This document shows positions 18,213 through 26,654 of a DNA stretch of 52,646 nt, one piece after another (within the stretch, counting starts at the first letter, position 1; each line of letters begins with the position of its first letter). The stretch is from assembly GCA_030684645.1 (NCBI GenBank), contig JAUXUF010000230.1:1-52646 (forward strand). The letters are read 5' to 3'. The notes under the pieces were generated by a model that made no database searches, was not told the origin of the DNA, and worked only from the letters and a program-made list of their open reading frames with translations. The position numbers were made by a program, and so were the translations under genes. This DNA comes from Bacteroidota bacterium (GTDB taxonomy: Bacteria; Bacteroidota; Bacteroidia; Bacteroidales; Prolixibacteraceae).

Positions 18213-18485
18213 ATGTCCCAATTTATTGAAATCACTTTCGAAACAGCAATGAAATTTTTCGAAGAAGCAGAAGCGAATGGTAGAAGATGGCGTCTCGGAG
18301 ACTTTTTGACCTCAAAATGGCTTCAAAAAAACAACATTAATTTGGACGATGTCGTTTCCTTCTCAAAAAATATGCCTGACTCAAAAATTGTAGTCATTGG
18401 CGAGGGCCTCTCTGAAGGATTCTACATATACTCGCAAAAGCAAAAAACATGTTTTAAATTTGAGCAAAAATTGACTGAAGTTTAA
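18213..18485 (+). CDS. Small hypothetical protein (90 aa)
   Basis: Starting at the ATG at 18213 (MSQFIEITFETAMKFFEEAE); the earlier start at 18174 would add 13 unlikely residues. No signal peptide or membrane segment; basic-aromatic middle (RRWRLGDFLTSKWLQ) and a compact beta-like end (KIVVIGEGLSEGFYIYS). A possible promoter -7 element TACTTTTG lies at 18122-18129, but no good -33 partner was found. The gene is 18 bp ahead of the methyltransferase and is probably the first gene of that operon. Family unknown. Confidence 0.6.
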   Translation: MSQFIEITFETAMKFFEEAEANGRRWRLGDFLTSKWLQKNNINLDDVVSFSKNMPDSKIVVIGEGLSEGFYIYSQKQKTCFKFEQKLTEV

Positions 18486-18503
18486 TTCAGCAAAAAAACA
18501 GGT

Positions 18504-19229
18504 ATGACTTCACCATATGATGACCCGATCGGGCATGCGGTTTATGACTTTCATTTCAATTCCATTGAACGGCCAATAGTCGTCCATTCCAACGATTTTG
18601 ACGATGACACCATCGAAACATCTTATCTTTTCAGGACATACCAGCAAATGCCCGCATTGGAAAAAAAAGCCATGAGCCTTTGTTCCGGGAAAATATTGGA
18701 TGTGGGTGCAGGTGCAGGTGCCCATTCAGTTTATCTTCAGGAAAAGGGATTCGGGATTACCTCTTTGGAAACCTCTGCCCTTTGCTGCGAAGTTTTAACG
18801 AACCGGAATATTCGGGAGGTCGTTATGCAGGATATTTTCAAATTCAACAATCATACTTTTGATACCATCCTTTTATTGATGAATGGAACCGGAATTGCCG
18901 GAACCCTGAGCGGACTGGATGTGCTGTTTCATCACCTGAAATCCCTGCTTAATCCCGGAGGCCAGATTTTGATCGACTCTTCAGACCTGATTTATCTATT
19001 TGAACAGGAAGACGGGTCAGTACTGATTCATATTTCAGCTGAGAAATATTACGGTGAACTTACTTTTCAGACCGAATATGAAAACTGGAAAAGCCAGCCC
19101 TTTTCCTGGCTATATGTTGATCCTGACAACCTGAAAAATTCCGTAGAAAAAAACCAGCTCAAACTGGATAAAATATACGAAGGAGAACATTACGATTACC
19201 TCGCCCGGATAACTTTTAAAAATGAATAA
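18504..19229 (+). CDS. Class I SAM-dependent methyltransferase
   Basis: 241 aa, soluble. Motif I is GKILDVGAGAGAHSVYL (residues about 62-78), with acidic post-I region ITSLETS. Motif II is TILLLMNGTGIAGTLSG, and post-motif LLNPGGQILIDSSDL corresponds to motif III. The N-terminal 60 residues may form a substrate cap. Substrate unknown. Its last 8 bases (19222-19229) overlap the start of the DUF4954 gene, so translation is probably coupled. The chain with nagB suggests a role in amino-sugar or cell-envelope metabolism, but this is inference from position only. Confidence 0.85.
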   Translation: MTSPYDDPIGHAVYDFHFNSIERPIVVHSNDFDDDTIETSYLFRTYQQMPALEKKAMSLCSGKILDVGAGAGAHSVYLQEKGFGITSLETSALCCEVLTNRNIREVVMQDIFKFNNHTFDTILLLMNGTGIAGTLSGLDVLFHHLKSLLNPGGQILIDSSDLIYLFEQEDGSVLIHISAEKYYGELTFQTEYENWKSQPFSWLYVDPDNLKNSVEKNQLKLDKIYEGEHYDYLARITFKNE

Positions 19230-21249
19230 TTTGAAAAAGGATCAGGAATACCGGTCACTTTCTCTGCCGGAAGTGGAAATTCTAAAGCAACAAGGTTGCT
19301 CAGCGGATGATTGGAATCAAATTTCTGTAAGCGATAAGTTCGTTTTCGAAAATGTCCGGAATGTGCAGTTCTCCGGATCTGTCCAGATTGGCAATAACTA
19401 CGGAATAGTTGAGTTTAGCGGAGGCATCGTCCGGAATTGCGGAATCTATAATGCAAGCATTCACAACTGCACCATCGGAGACCATGTTTATATCAATCAG
19501 ATTCCCAATTACATTGCCAATTACGACATCCATGATCATGTGATCCTTGAAAACATTGAACTTTGTTTGGTTGAAAATGAAACCAGCTTCGGCAACGGAA
19601 TTAAACTGGCAACTCTCGACGAAACAGGTGGTCGCGGAGTCATGATTTACGATAAGTTATCAGCTCATTTAGCTTATTTTTTGGCCTGGTACAAACATCG
19701 GCATTGCCTGATCCAGGAACTGGAATCAAAAATTACGGCCTATGCCGATTCGGTAAAGAGTAGCCGGGGAACGATCGGAACCTATTCAGTGATCCGCAAT
19801 TGCCGGCAAATCAAAAATGTTAAATTTGGGCCATATAGCCAGGTTTTCGGATCCATGCGACTTGAAAACGGATCGGTAAACAGCAACAAATTTGCCCCGG
19901 TAATATTGGGCGCCGGAATTTTAGCCGAAAATTTCATTGTTTCTTCAGGAGCCGAAATATCAGACGGGACCATTGTTTCCAATTGTTTTATCGGGCAGGG
20001 ATGCATTTTGAGCAAACAGTATTCGGCTGAAAATTCGCTGTTTTTCGCTAATTGCCAGGGATTTCATGGCGAAGCATGCTCCATTTTCGGTGGACCATAT
20101 ACCGTAACCCACCATAAATCCACCTTACTGATCGCCGGAATGTTCTCTTTCTGTAATGCGGGCAGCGGTTCGAACCAAAGCAACCACATGTACAAACTGG
20201 GGCCGATTCACCATGGAATTGTGGAACGCGGATCAAAAACAACCTCCGATTCATATATTCTCTGGCCGGCAAAGATTGGCGCCTTTACGCTGGTTATGGG
20301 CCGGCATTATAAAAATACCGATACTTCGGATCTCCCTTTTTCATACCTGATCGAAAACAAGGACGACAGCTGGATTGCTCCCGGAATCAACCTTCGCAGC
20401 GTCGGTACCATCCGCGACGTACTGAAATGGCCGCGACGCGACCGGCGCAAAGATCCTGAAAAACTGGATTGCATCAATTTCAACCTGCTCAGTCCGTTTA
20501 CCATCAAAAAGATGCAGAAAGGGCTCGAAATCCTGAACAGCCTGAAAGAGATTTCAGGAGAAACTACTGAAGTTTTTGCCTACCGGAATACACTAATCAG
20601 TAAAAATGCCCTTGAAAAAGGAATCGATTTATACGAAAAAGCCATCTATAAATTTCTCGGAAATTCAGTAATTTCGCGACTTGAAAAATGCAATGTTCAA
20701 ACGCTGGAAGAACTTTTGGAATGTCTGAAACCAATGCATGAAATCGGCCAGGGAGAATGGAGCGATCTGGCAGGTTTAATTGCGCCAAAAACTGAAATCC
20801 ATAAACTGATTAAAAACATCGAGAAAAAAGAAAAATCAGATTTGACTGAAATCGAACAGGAATTCAAAAACCTTCATGCCAACTATTATGAATACGAATG
20901 GATTTGGGCTTCGGAATTACTGGTTGAAAAAACAGGCAAAAAAATTGAAGAGCTCCTGATTAGCGACCTGATCAACCTAATAAAAAAATGGCAGGAAAGT
21001 GTCATTGGATTAGATCAAATGTTGTATGAAGATGCAAAAAAGGAATTCAGGTTAGATTCGATGACCGGATTTGGAATGGATGGCAACAAAGCAACCCAAA
21101 AACTCGATTTCGAGAAGGTAAGAGGGAACTTTGAAAGCAACGATTTTGTAAATGAAATAGTCAATCACATCCAAAAGAAAACGATTTTAGGCGAGAAGAT
21201 GCTCGAACGATTAACAAACATTGAAAAATTACATCAAAATAAATTATGA
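19222..21249 (+). CDS. DUF4954 family protein, left-handed beta-helix
   Basis: 675 aa, cytosolic (no signal peptide). Residues about 40-390 are full of hexapeptide-type turns ([38 protein letters not shown]), as in the LbH fold of GlmU, LpxA and other acyl- or nucleotidyltransferases. Blocks I associate with the DUF4954 family are [48 protein letters not shown]-like and [18 protein letters not shown]. The last 280 residues are helical, with coiled-coil character ([17 protein letters not shown]). It overlaps the methyltransferase by 8 bp and nagB by 4 bp. From fold and neighbours it probably acts on a sugar or nucleotide-sugar, but no activity is known to me. Confidence 0.82.
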   Translation: MNNLKKDQEYRSLSLPEVEILKQQGCSADDWNQISVSDKFVFENVRNVQFSGSVQIGNNYGIVEFSGGIVRNCGIYNASIHNCTIGDHVYINQIPNYIANYDIHDHVILENIELCLVENETSFGNGIKLATLDETGGRGVMIYDKLSAHLAYFLAWYKHRHCLIQELESKITAYADSVKSSRGTIGTYSVIRNCRQIKNVKFGPYSQVFGSMRLENGSVNSNKFAPVILGAGILAENFIVSSGAEISDGTIVSNCFIGQGCILSKQYSAENSLFFANCQGFHGEACSIFGGPYTVTHHKSTLLIAGMFSFCNAGSGSNQSNHMYKLGPIHHGIVERGSKTTSDSYILWPAKIGAFTLVMGRHYKNTDTSDLPFSYLIENKDDSWIAPGINLRSVGTIRDVLKWPRRDRRKDPEKLDCINFNLLSPFTIKKMQKGLEILNSLKEISGETTEVFAYRNTLISKNALEKGIDLYEKAIYKFLGNSVISRLEKCNVQTLEELLECLKPMHEIGQGEWSDLAGLIAPKTEIHKLIKNIEKKEKSDLTEIEQEFKNLHANYYEYEWIWASELLVEKTGKKIEELLISDLINLIKKWQESVIGLDQMLYEDAKKEFRLDSMTGFGMDGNKATQKLDFEKVRGNFESNDFVNEIVNHIQKKTILGEKMLERLTNIEKLHQNKL

Positions 21250-22073
21250 GACTAATTATCCAGGCCAACCACGAATTGACGTCCAAATGGGTTGCCAATT
21301 ACATCGCCAGAAAGATTATTCTGGCTGCCCCAACTGAAGAAAAACCTTTTGTCATGGGGCTTCCAACAGGATCATCTCCTCTCGGGACATACAACGAACT
21401 GATTAAATTGTATAAAAAAGGCATCATGTCATTCCGGAATGTGGTAACCTTTAACATGGACGAATATGTGGGTATTCCCAAAGATCATCCGCAAAGTTAT
21501 TACACTTTTATGTGGGAAAATTTCTTCAGTCAGATTGACATTCTTCCTGAGAATGCCAACATTTTAAACGGAAATGCTCCGGATATCAAAGCAGAGTGCC
21601 AGGCTTATGAAGACAAAATCAAAGCAGTCGGCGGAATCGATCTGTTCTTGGGTGGAATTGGTCCGGATGGACATCTGGCCTTCAATGAACCGGGATCGTC
21701 ACTGGCATCGCGCACTCGCGACAAAGAGCTGAATTATGACACGAAAGTGGCCAATTCGCGCTTCTTCGGAAACGACATTAACCAGGTTCCGGACTCTTCG
21801 CTAACCGTAGGAATTGCTACAGTCATGGATGCCAAAGAGGTTTTGATCATTGTGAATGGCTACAATAAAGCCCGTGCCCTGCAACATGCCGTTGAAGAAG
21901 GTGTAAACCACATGTGGACCATCAGCGCACTTCAGCTTCACCCGCGCGGAATGATTGTTTGCGACGAACCCGCCACCTACGAGCTGAAAGTGGGTACCTA
22001 CAAACATTTTAAATCAATCGAAGAAAAAAATCTCAATCCGGATAGTTTACTGAATTCGGATTTGGTTTGGTAA
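21246..22073 (+). CDS. nagB: Glucosamine-6-phosphate deaminase
   Basis: Converts glucosamine-6-phosphate to fructose-6-phosphate and ammonia, returning amino sugars to glycolysis. 275 aa. Active-site residues fall exactly on E. coli numbering: Asp72 in NMDEYVG, Asp141 and His143 in [11 protein letters not shown], Glu148 in NEPGSS. The phosphate loop [10 protein letters not shown] is at residues 38-47. The ATG overlaps the DUF4954 stop by 4 bases (ATGA), so it is translationally coupled. Placement after a beta-helix protein rather than with nagA or nagE suggests a dedicated use, not a general N-acetylglucosamine operon. Confidence 0.95.
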   Translation: MRLIIQANHELTSKWVANYIARKIILAAPTEEKPFVMGLPTGSSPLGTYNELIKLYKKGIMSFRNVVTFNMDEYVGIPKDHPQSYYTFMWENFFSQIDILPENANILNGNAPDIKAECQAYEDKIKAVGGIDLFLGGIGPDGHLAFNEPGSSLASRTRDKELNYDTKVANSRFFGNDINQVPDSSLTVGIATVMDAKEVLIIVNGYNKARALQHAVEEGVNHMWTISALQLHPRGMIVCDEPATYELKVGTYKHFKSIEEKNLNPDSLLNSDLVW

Positions 22074-22092
22074 TCTGAAATTATTATCGTTT

Positions 22093-22126
22093 AGTCAGGG
22101 TTTCACTTCAAGTGAAGCCCTGACTT
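22093..22126. terminator. Bidirectional terminator between nagB and the ABC permease
   Basis: AGTCAGGG...TTCACTT (22093-22108) pairs with AAGTGAA...CCCTGACT (22110-22125), a long stem with one bulge in the 64-bp gap between convergent genes. T-runs are weak on both sides, so it may only stabilise mRNA ends. Confidence 0.7.
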
Positions 22127-22137
22127 ATGTTTGAGAC

Positions 22138-25100
22138 CTAATCATTCCTCAACGCCTGCACCAAATTCTGCTTAAAAGCCATCCGAATAGCCACAAAACT
22201 AAACAGTGCACCGCTTACAATAACCAGAACAGAAATGGCAGGCAACCAAATCCAAAGGTTGGAGTAGAGCGAAGAAATCAGCGAAGGCAGTGCGCTCAAA
22301 ACTGCCGGTATCAGGCCGATGAAAACGGAAACAGTCATTAGAAAAACCTTTTCGTTCATCACCATCCGGAAGATGACTGATTTCCGGAACCCAAGCGACA
22401 ACAGCAAAGCATATTCGGGAATCTGCTCAAAAGTGATCCGGAAGATTAAAATTCCCAGTCCAAGTGTGCCAATTAAAAGCCCCAGCGCACCCAACATCAG
22501 GAAAATATTGAGGTAAGTATTTTCGATGGTGTAAAAATTCAGCAACCGGTCGGTTGTTTTGCCGATTTCAGGACCGTAATTGCGCATTCCGTTCTGCAAA
22601 TCTTCAGCAACCAAGGTGCTGTTGGCTGTATCAATCAGGAACACATTCGAGCCGCTCACCGACGGAAAAGCCTGGATAAAATGGTTGTCGGCAATAATCA
22701 CATTCCCCTGGAAAACAGAATTGGCCAAACCGCCAATTAGTTTCAGTTTCAAATCGTGTCCATCTTCAGTTTTATAAATCAGCGTATCGCCAATGTTTTT
22801 AATCAATCCCCACTGAATAACGGTTTGGTCGGCAAACGCGGGGATAACGCCACCTGCCAACGTTTTATTCAGCGACAACCACGGATGGCCGGCATCCAAA
22901 TCGTCGGTTTTAGTAACAAAAGTAAAAGCCGATCGCGCATCGAAAGCCGCCGGATTGCAGGCAATAATGCGTGGCCGCGAAATCCGGTTCAGGTTCAGGC
23001 AACTGGCATCGTCGCCCGGCTGCGACTGAAACTGCACCACCTGCGCATCTTCGGGCAGGTTCAGCTCGTCCCTGCCCTGCTTGCTGTTCACATCAAAAAG
23101 CACCGGCATGGTCGTTTCCACCAGATAGTCGTAACCGCCCGTTCCCGACGAAGGCAATTCGGCATGCGAAGTCAGATCTTTGCGGTTCAGTCCTGTTGAA
23201 ACCACCATAAACACGCCCACCGACAGAAAACTTACGATCATCACCGTGCGTTTTCGCTCGCCCGACAAACGTTTCAAAAGCAACGAACGCATCGAAAACG
23301 CGGATGAACTTTCGTAACCGGCAATTTTCCGGAGCAGGTAACTGAACAGCAAAATGAGTGCGGGCAACAATCCAAAACCGCTGATAAAGAACATTTCCGG
23401 ATTAATTTCGCCGCTTCGGAAACCACTCATCAGCAAAACAACGATGGAAACAACCAGCAACCCAAGACCAATCCACAAAGTCAGGCGGCCACTTTTCGCT
23501 TTTCCTGAAGTCGCTTTTCGCTGCAAAACGATCACTTCATTTTTCAGGAAACGACTCAAAATCCAGTAAATAACGCCAATGGAAAGCACCGCGATAGTCA
23601 AACATCCGGTGATAATGGATTCCGGGCGAATTGAAATGTTGACAATGGAAGTGCGCACAATATCGACCCAAATGGAATTAATCGCTTTTAAAATCAGCTG
23701 ATTGTAGAATATGCTGAGTGGAATCCCGAGTACGATTCCGGCAAAAACAAATACCGAAGCTTCGGAAACAAAGATTTTGCGAACCGTGCGAAACGAAAAA
23801 CCGAGAGCGGTCAAGGTTCCGATTTCGGTTCTGCGGAAACCAAGATACAGTTTGAACAGCAGGAAAGCCAGCAGAACCGCGGCAAACAAAACAAAAAAGC
23901 TCAATCCGATAAACAGACCGCCAAAATCGGTTCCGTTACTTGCAGCCGAAAGTCCATCCGATTTCGCGTTTTTCACCTCAAAGCCTAATTGCGATGGTCG
24001 CAATCCGGCCAGCAATTCATTTTCAAATTCAACCTTTTTCAAACCGTCAATCCGAATAGCTGTTGACTGACCAAAACGGTTTCCCCAGAGTTTTTGCGCC
24101 GTTTCGAGCGACACAAAAGCTTTCGGAGTTCCTTTGTGTTGTTTCCAGTAGGCTTCGTCCTGTGGGCGTATTTTCTTCAGATCGACCGGCACACCGGTTT
24201 TCCAGTCGCGGCAGTTTCCGGCATCAGAAAGTCCCGGAATCACCGGCATCAGGTTTTGATCGGCCTTTTCGCCGGTCAACGCATATACAGCATTCACCAC
24301 AAAAGTGGTATCCTTCAAAACCAGTTTTCGCAGTGGTCCAACTTCGAAATACGAAAGTTGTATGGTATCGTTCGCTTTGACGTTAATGTCATCAGCCAGC
24401 CATTTACTCACCGTCATTTCATTTCCGGAGAGTTTGGGATCGGACGACACAAACGAATACGGCGTTTGCCTGCCGTTGAGGATAAATTCGTTAATGAAAT
24501 AGCTGAACACAGCCTGCGATCCGGGAATGTTCTTGGTACAAAACTCTTCCACCACCGGTTCAACAAAAACACGGTCCGAAATCAGCTCGGTGTAATTCAA
24601 TGCCTGATTCTCCCGAACTTCCAGGTTCACATCGTCCAACGTCCAGCACTTTTGCAGATTCTCAATCAGATCAGCATCCGAAACACCATCGGCAACCAAC
24701 AGTACATTGGCTTTTTGCTGAAGCCCCATTTGTTCGTTGAGCCATTTCAGGTTTACAAAAACATTGCGTGGCGCGGACTGTATATTCCGCAGGTTAAAAT
24801 TGCCCAGTTCATCCGGTTTCAGGATTCGCGCAACCGTCACCCGAAACGAAATCGTTGATTCCTGTTCCGAAACAAAAGGTGTATTGGCCGGAAATGTATT
24901 CAGTTTATCGACCCGGAGCAAAAACTCGTCGCCCGCTTTTAATCCGGAAAGCGAGGCCAGGTTTTCGTTGATTGCCACCTCATTGTTCTGCAACTGAAAC
25001 GATTCGGGATAATTGGTAAAATTTCCCATCGTTGCATCGACACCCCAAACGGCTAGTTGGTTCACCCGAAGCTCGCCGCCATTGATCACCCCAAATCCAT

Positions 25101-25371
25101 TCGCCCGAAGTAACGCAGCGGTTTCTGTACCGGTTTTTTCAGCCAATTCAGTGGCCAATTGCTGGCGAAACAATCGCTCTCCGGCCGTAATAACCTGAGA
25201 GGTATTTCCCAACCGCTGGACCGTGATTTGCTGCAAACTGTATTTCACCGAGTCGCCAATGATGAGCGCACCCACCAAAATGGCTGTACTAAGTGCAATT
25301 CCCAGTACAATCGTCAGGTTTAGTTTCCGGTAATACCAGACAGATTTCAGTATAAGTTTGTATAGCGGCAT
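22138..25371 (-). CDS. Large FtsX/YbbP-type ABC transporter permease
   Basis: From the ATG at 25371 (MPLYKLILKSVWYYRKLNLTI) the protein is 1077 aa, much longer than the 400-aa MacB/LolCE type. It has an N-terminal TM (about 18-40), a periplasmic domain of about 430 residues, a central membrane block (LFIGLSFFVLFAAVLLAFLLFKLYLGF onward, with several TMs to about 690), a second periplasmic domain, and three C-terminal TMs ending FKQNLVQALRND. Two FtsX-like repeats make it resemble E. coli YbbP. The partner ATPase lies 168 bp upstream on the same strand. It likely exports or extracts a lipid, lipoprotein or peptide; the substrate is unknown. Confidence 0.85.
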   Translation of the reverse strand: MPLYKLILKSVWYYRKLNLTIVLGIALSTAILVGALIIGDSVKYSLQQITVQRLGNTSQVITAGERLFRQQLATELAEKTGTETAALLRANGFGVINGGELRVNQLAVWGVDATMGNFTNYPESFQLQNNEVAINENLASLSGLKAGDEFLLRVDKLNTFPANTPFVSEQESTISFRVTVARILKPDELGNFNLRNIQSAPRNVFVNLKWLNEQMGLQQKANVLLVADGVSDADLIENLQKCWTLDDVNLEVRENQALNYTELISDRVFVEPVVEEFCTKNIPGSQAVFSYFINEFILNGRQTPYSFVSSDPKLSGNEMTVSKWLADDINVKANDTIQLSYFEVGPLRKLVLKDTTFVVNAVYALTGEKADQNLMPVIPGLSDAGNCRDWKTGVPVDLKKIRPQDEAYWKQHKGTPKAFVSLETAQKLWGNRFGQSTAIRIDGLKKVEFENELLAGLRPSQLGFEVKNAKSDGLSAASNGTDFGGLFIGLSFFVLFAAVLLAFLLFKLYLGFRRTEIGTLTALGFSFRTVRKIFVSEASVFVFAGIVLGIPLSIFYNQLILKAINSIWVDIVRTSIVNISIRPESIITGCLTIAVLSIGVIYWILSRFLKNEVIVLQRKATSGKAKSGRLTLWIGLGLLVVSIVVLLMSGFRSGEINPEMFFISGFGLLPALILLFSYLLRKIAGYESSSAFSMRSLLLKRLSGERKRTVMIVSFLSVGVFMVVSTGLNRKDLTSHAELPSSGTGGYDYLVETTMPVLFDVNSKQGRDELNLPEDAQVVQFQSQPGDDASCLNLNRISRPRIIACNPAAFDARSAFTFVTKTDDLDAGHPWLSLNKTLAGGVIPAFADQTVIQWGLIKNIGDTLIYKTEDGHDLKLKLIGGLANSVFQGNVIIADNHFIQAFPSVSGSNVFLIDTANSTLVAEDLQNGMRNYGPEIGKTTDRLLNFYTIENTYLNIFLMLGALGLLIGTLGLGILIFRITFEQIPEYALLLSLGFRKSVIFRMVMNEKVFLMTVSVFIGLIPAVLSALPSLISSLYSNLWIWLPAISVLVIVSGALFSFVAIRMAFKQNLVQALRND

Positions 25372-25538
25372 ATCAGATTGTTTTAAACACGAAGGCACAA
25401 AGTTGAAATTTAAAGATCCTTTTATAACAGAAATTAGAAAAATGCCCCGAGTCCATATTATCTGTGGCTAAAGCCACCAACTTCACTCACATCTCTGTCC
25501 GTCAGCTGAAGCAGACGGCAAAGGATATCGCGTTATAT

Positions 25539-26249
25539 TCAAGATTCGAAACCCGCAACCCGTAACTCGGAACTCTCTTTCAGTTTACCATTTTCAATTC
25601 TGTAAATTCGCTCCATTTTTTTGGCAAGATCCATTGAGTGCGTCACCACAATTAGCGTGACACCTTCCTCTTTGTTCAGTTCAACCAGTAAATCGGCCAG
25701 TATTCCCGAAGATTTCTGATCGAGCGCTCCGGTAGGTTCGTCGGCCAAAATCAAACCGGGGCGATTAATCAACGCGCGAGCCACAGCCGTTCGCTGACAT
25801 TCGCCACCCGACAGTTCTGAGGGTTTTTGATGAGCAACTTCAGCCAGTCCCATTCGGTTAATTAGCTTTTGAGCATGTTCGATAGTTTCTTTACCCTGAA
25901 GTTTTTTGTCAGTCAGGGTTGGCAAAAGAATATTTTCAAACAGCGTCAGTTGCGGCAACAAATGGTGCAATTGAAAGACGAATCCGATTTTTTCATTCCG
26001 GAACTGCGCCAATTGCTGGTCTGTAAATCCCGATAATTTCTGGTTTTCAAAAACCATTTCCCCCGAATCCGGACGATCCAGGGTTCCGATCAGATTCAGT
26101 AAAGTGGTTTTACCCGAGCCCGATGGCCCGACAATGGCAATCCGCTCACCGGAATTCACTTCCAGATCAAGCTGATCGAGTATCACCCTGCCTTTGGGAA
26201 TCTTTCCGGAGAAATAGGATTTGGAGATTTGATTTAATTTAAGAAGCAT
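25539..26249 (-). CDS. ABC transporter ATP-binding protein (LolD/MacB type)
   Basis: 236 aa from the ATG at 26249 (MLLKLNQISKSY). Walker A GPSGSGKTT, Q-loop VFQLHHLLPQ, signature LSGGECQR, Walker B LILADEPTG and the H-loop VVTHS are all present. It energises the large permease encoded downstream (gap 168 bp). The last roughly ten residues (SELRVAGFES) are encoded by a four-unit 7-bp repeat array at 25547-25574, so the C-terminus appears to have been extended by repeat insertion; homologues should end near the RIENGKL segment. This tail lies after the last conserved element and is unlikely to matter for ATP hydrolysis. Confidence 0.92.
   Translation of the reverse strand: MLLKLNQISKSYFSGKIPKGRVILDQLDLEVNSGERIAIVGPSGSGKTTLLNLIGTLDRPDSGEMVFENQKLSGFTDQQLAQFRNEKIGFVFQLHHLLPQLTLFENILLPTLTDKKLQGKETIEHAQKLINRMGLAEVAHQKPSELSGGECQRTAVARALINRPGLILADEPTGALDQKSSGILADLLVELNKEEGVTLIVVTHSMDLAKKMERIYRIENGKLKESSELRVAGFES
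25547..25574. repeat. Heptanucleotide array inside the 3' end of the ABC ATPase gene
   Basis: Four period-7 units CGAAACC, CGCAACC, CGTAACT, CGGAACT, read on the plus strand. The array is coding on the minus strand and ends 6 bp before the stop codon. It belongs to the same heptamer family as the arrays at 4365 and 10895. Confidence 0.82.
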
Positions 26250-26601
26250 ATATTTTTGTTTATTCAGGACCAAATAAATCTAAACACGAAGGTGTAAATA
26301 AAAAAACATAAGCTAAAATTCTTCGTTTAGTTAGCGACAAAACTAACTAACAAGTTGAAATCAGGCTTATGCGAACCGAAGTTACAAAAGATTCATCCAA
26401 GGAGCAATCTTTTTAGTTTGGGATTAATTAGCGCAGCGAAAATTGAGGCATGATTTTTTGGACAAACAGTTTTGACATAGTTCGATAAGTCAGAATCCAT
26501 ATCCTGAATTATCAGCAAATTATTTGAAGCAAAACTTTCCAGGCGGCACTTTTATTCCCTGTGACAAAAGCGCCGATGTGGTTCCCCGGAATAACAAATA
26601 C
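26250..26601. other. Intergenic region upstream of the ABC transporter, no gene seen
   Basis: A symmetric element TTAGTTAG (26327-26334), 8-bp spacer, CTAACTAA (26343-26350) overlaps TAGTTTTG on the minus strand (26338-26345), which matches the TAnnTTTG -7 consensus. No -33 TTTG at normal spacing was found. It could be the ABC operon promoter with an overlapping operator. From 26395 to 26600 I see no ORF, RNA or recognised repeat. Confidence 0.4.
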
Positions 26602-26635
26602 AAAGGCCGTCCCTAACTAAATGGAGACGGCCTTT
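26602..26635 (-). terminator. Rho-independent terminator of gltBD
   Basis: AAAGGCCGTC (26602-26611) and GACGGCCTTT (26626-26635) form a perfect 10-bp stem with a 14-nt loop, 20 bp past the gltD stop; TTTGTATTTG follows on the minus strand. Confidence 0.88.
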
Positions 26636-26654
26636 GATCGGTTGATTTTATAAA

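Noticed and set aside
24094-24858. 254-codon plus-strand ORF antisense to the ABC permease
   Set aside because: Basic, aromatic composition typical of antisense reading; the minus-strand permease frame is continuous and shows membrane segments.
26395-26600. Remnant of a transposase gene downstream of gltD
   Set aside because: The sequence looked IS-like at first, but no frame gave recognisable transposase motifs and no terminal repeats were found.
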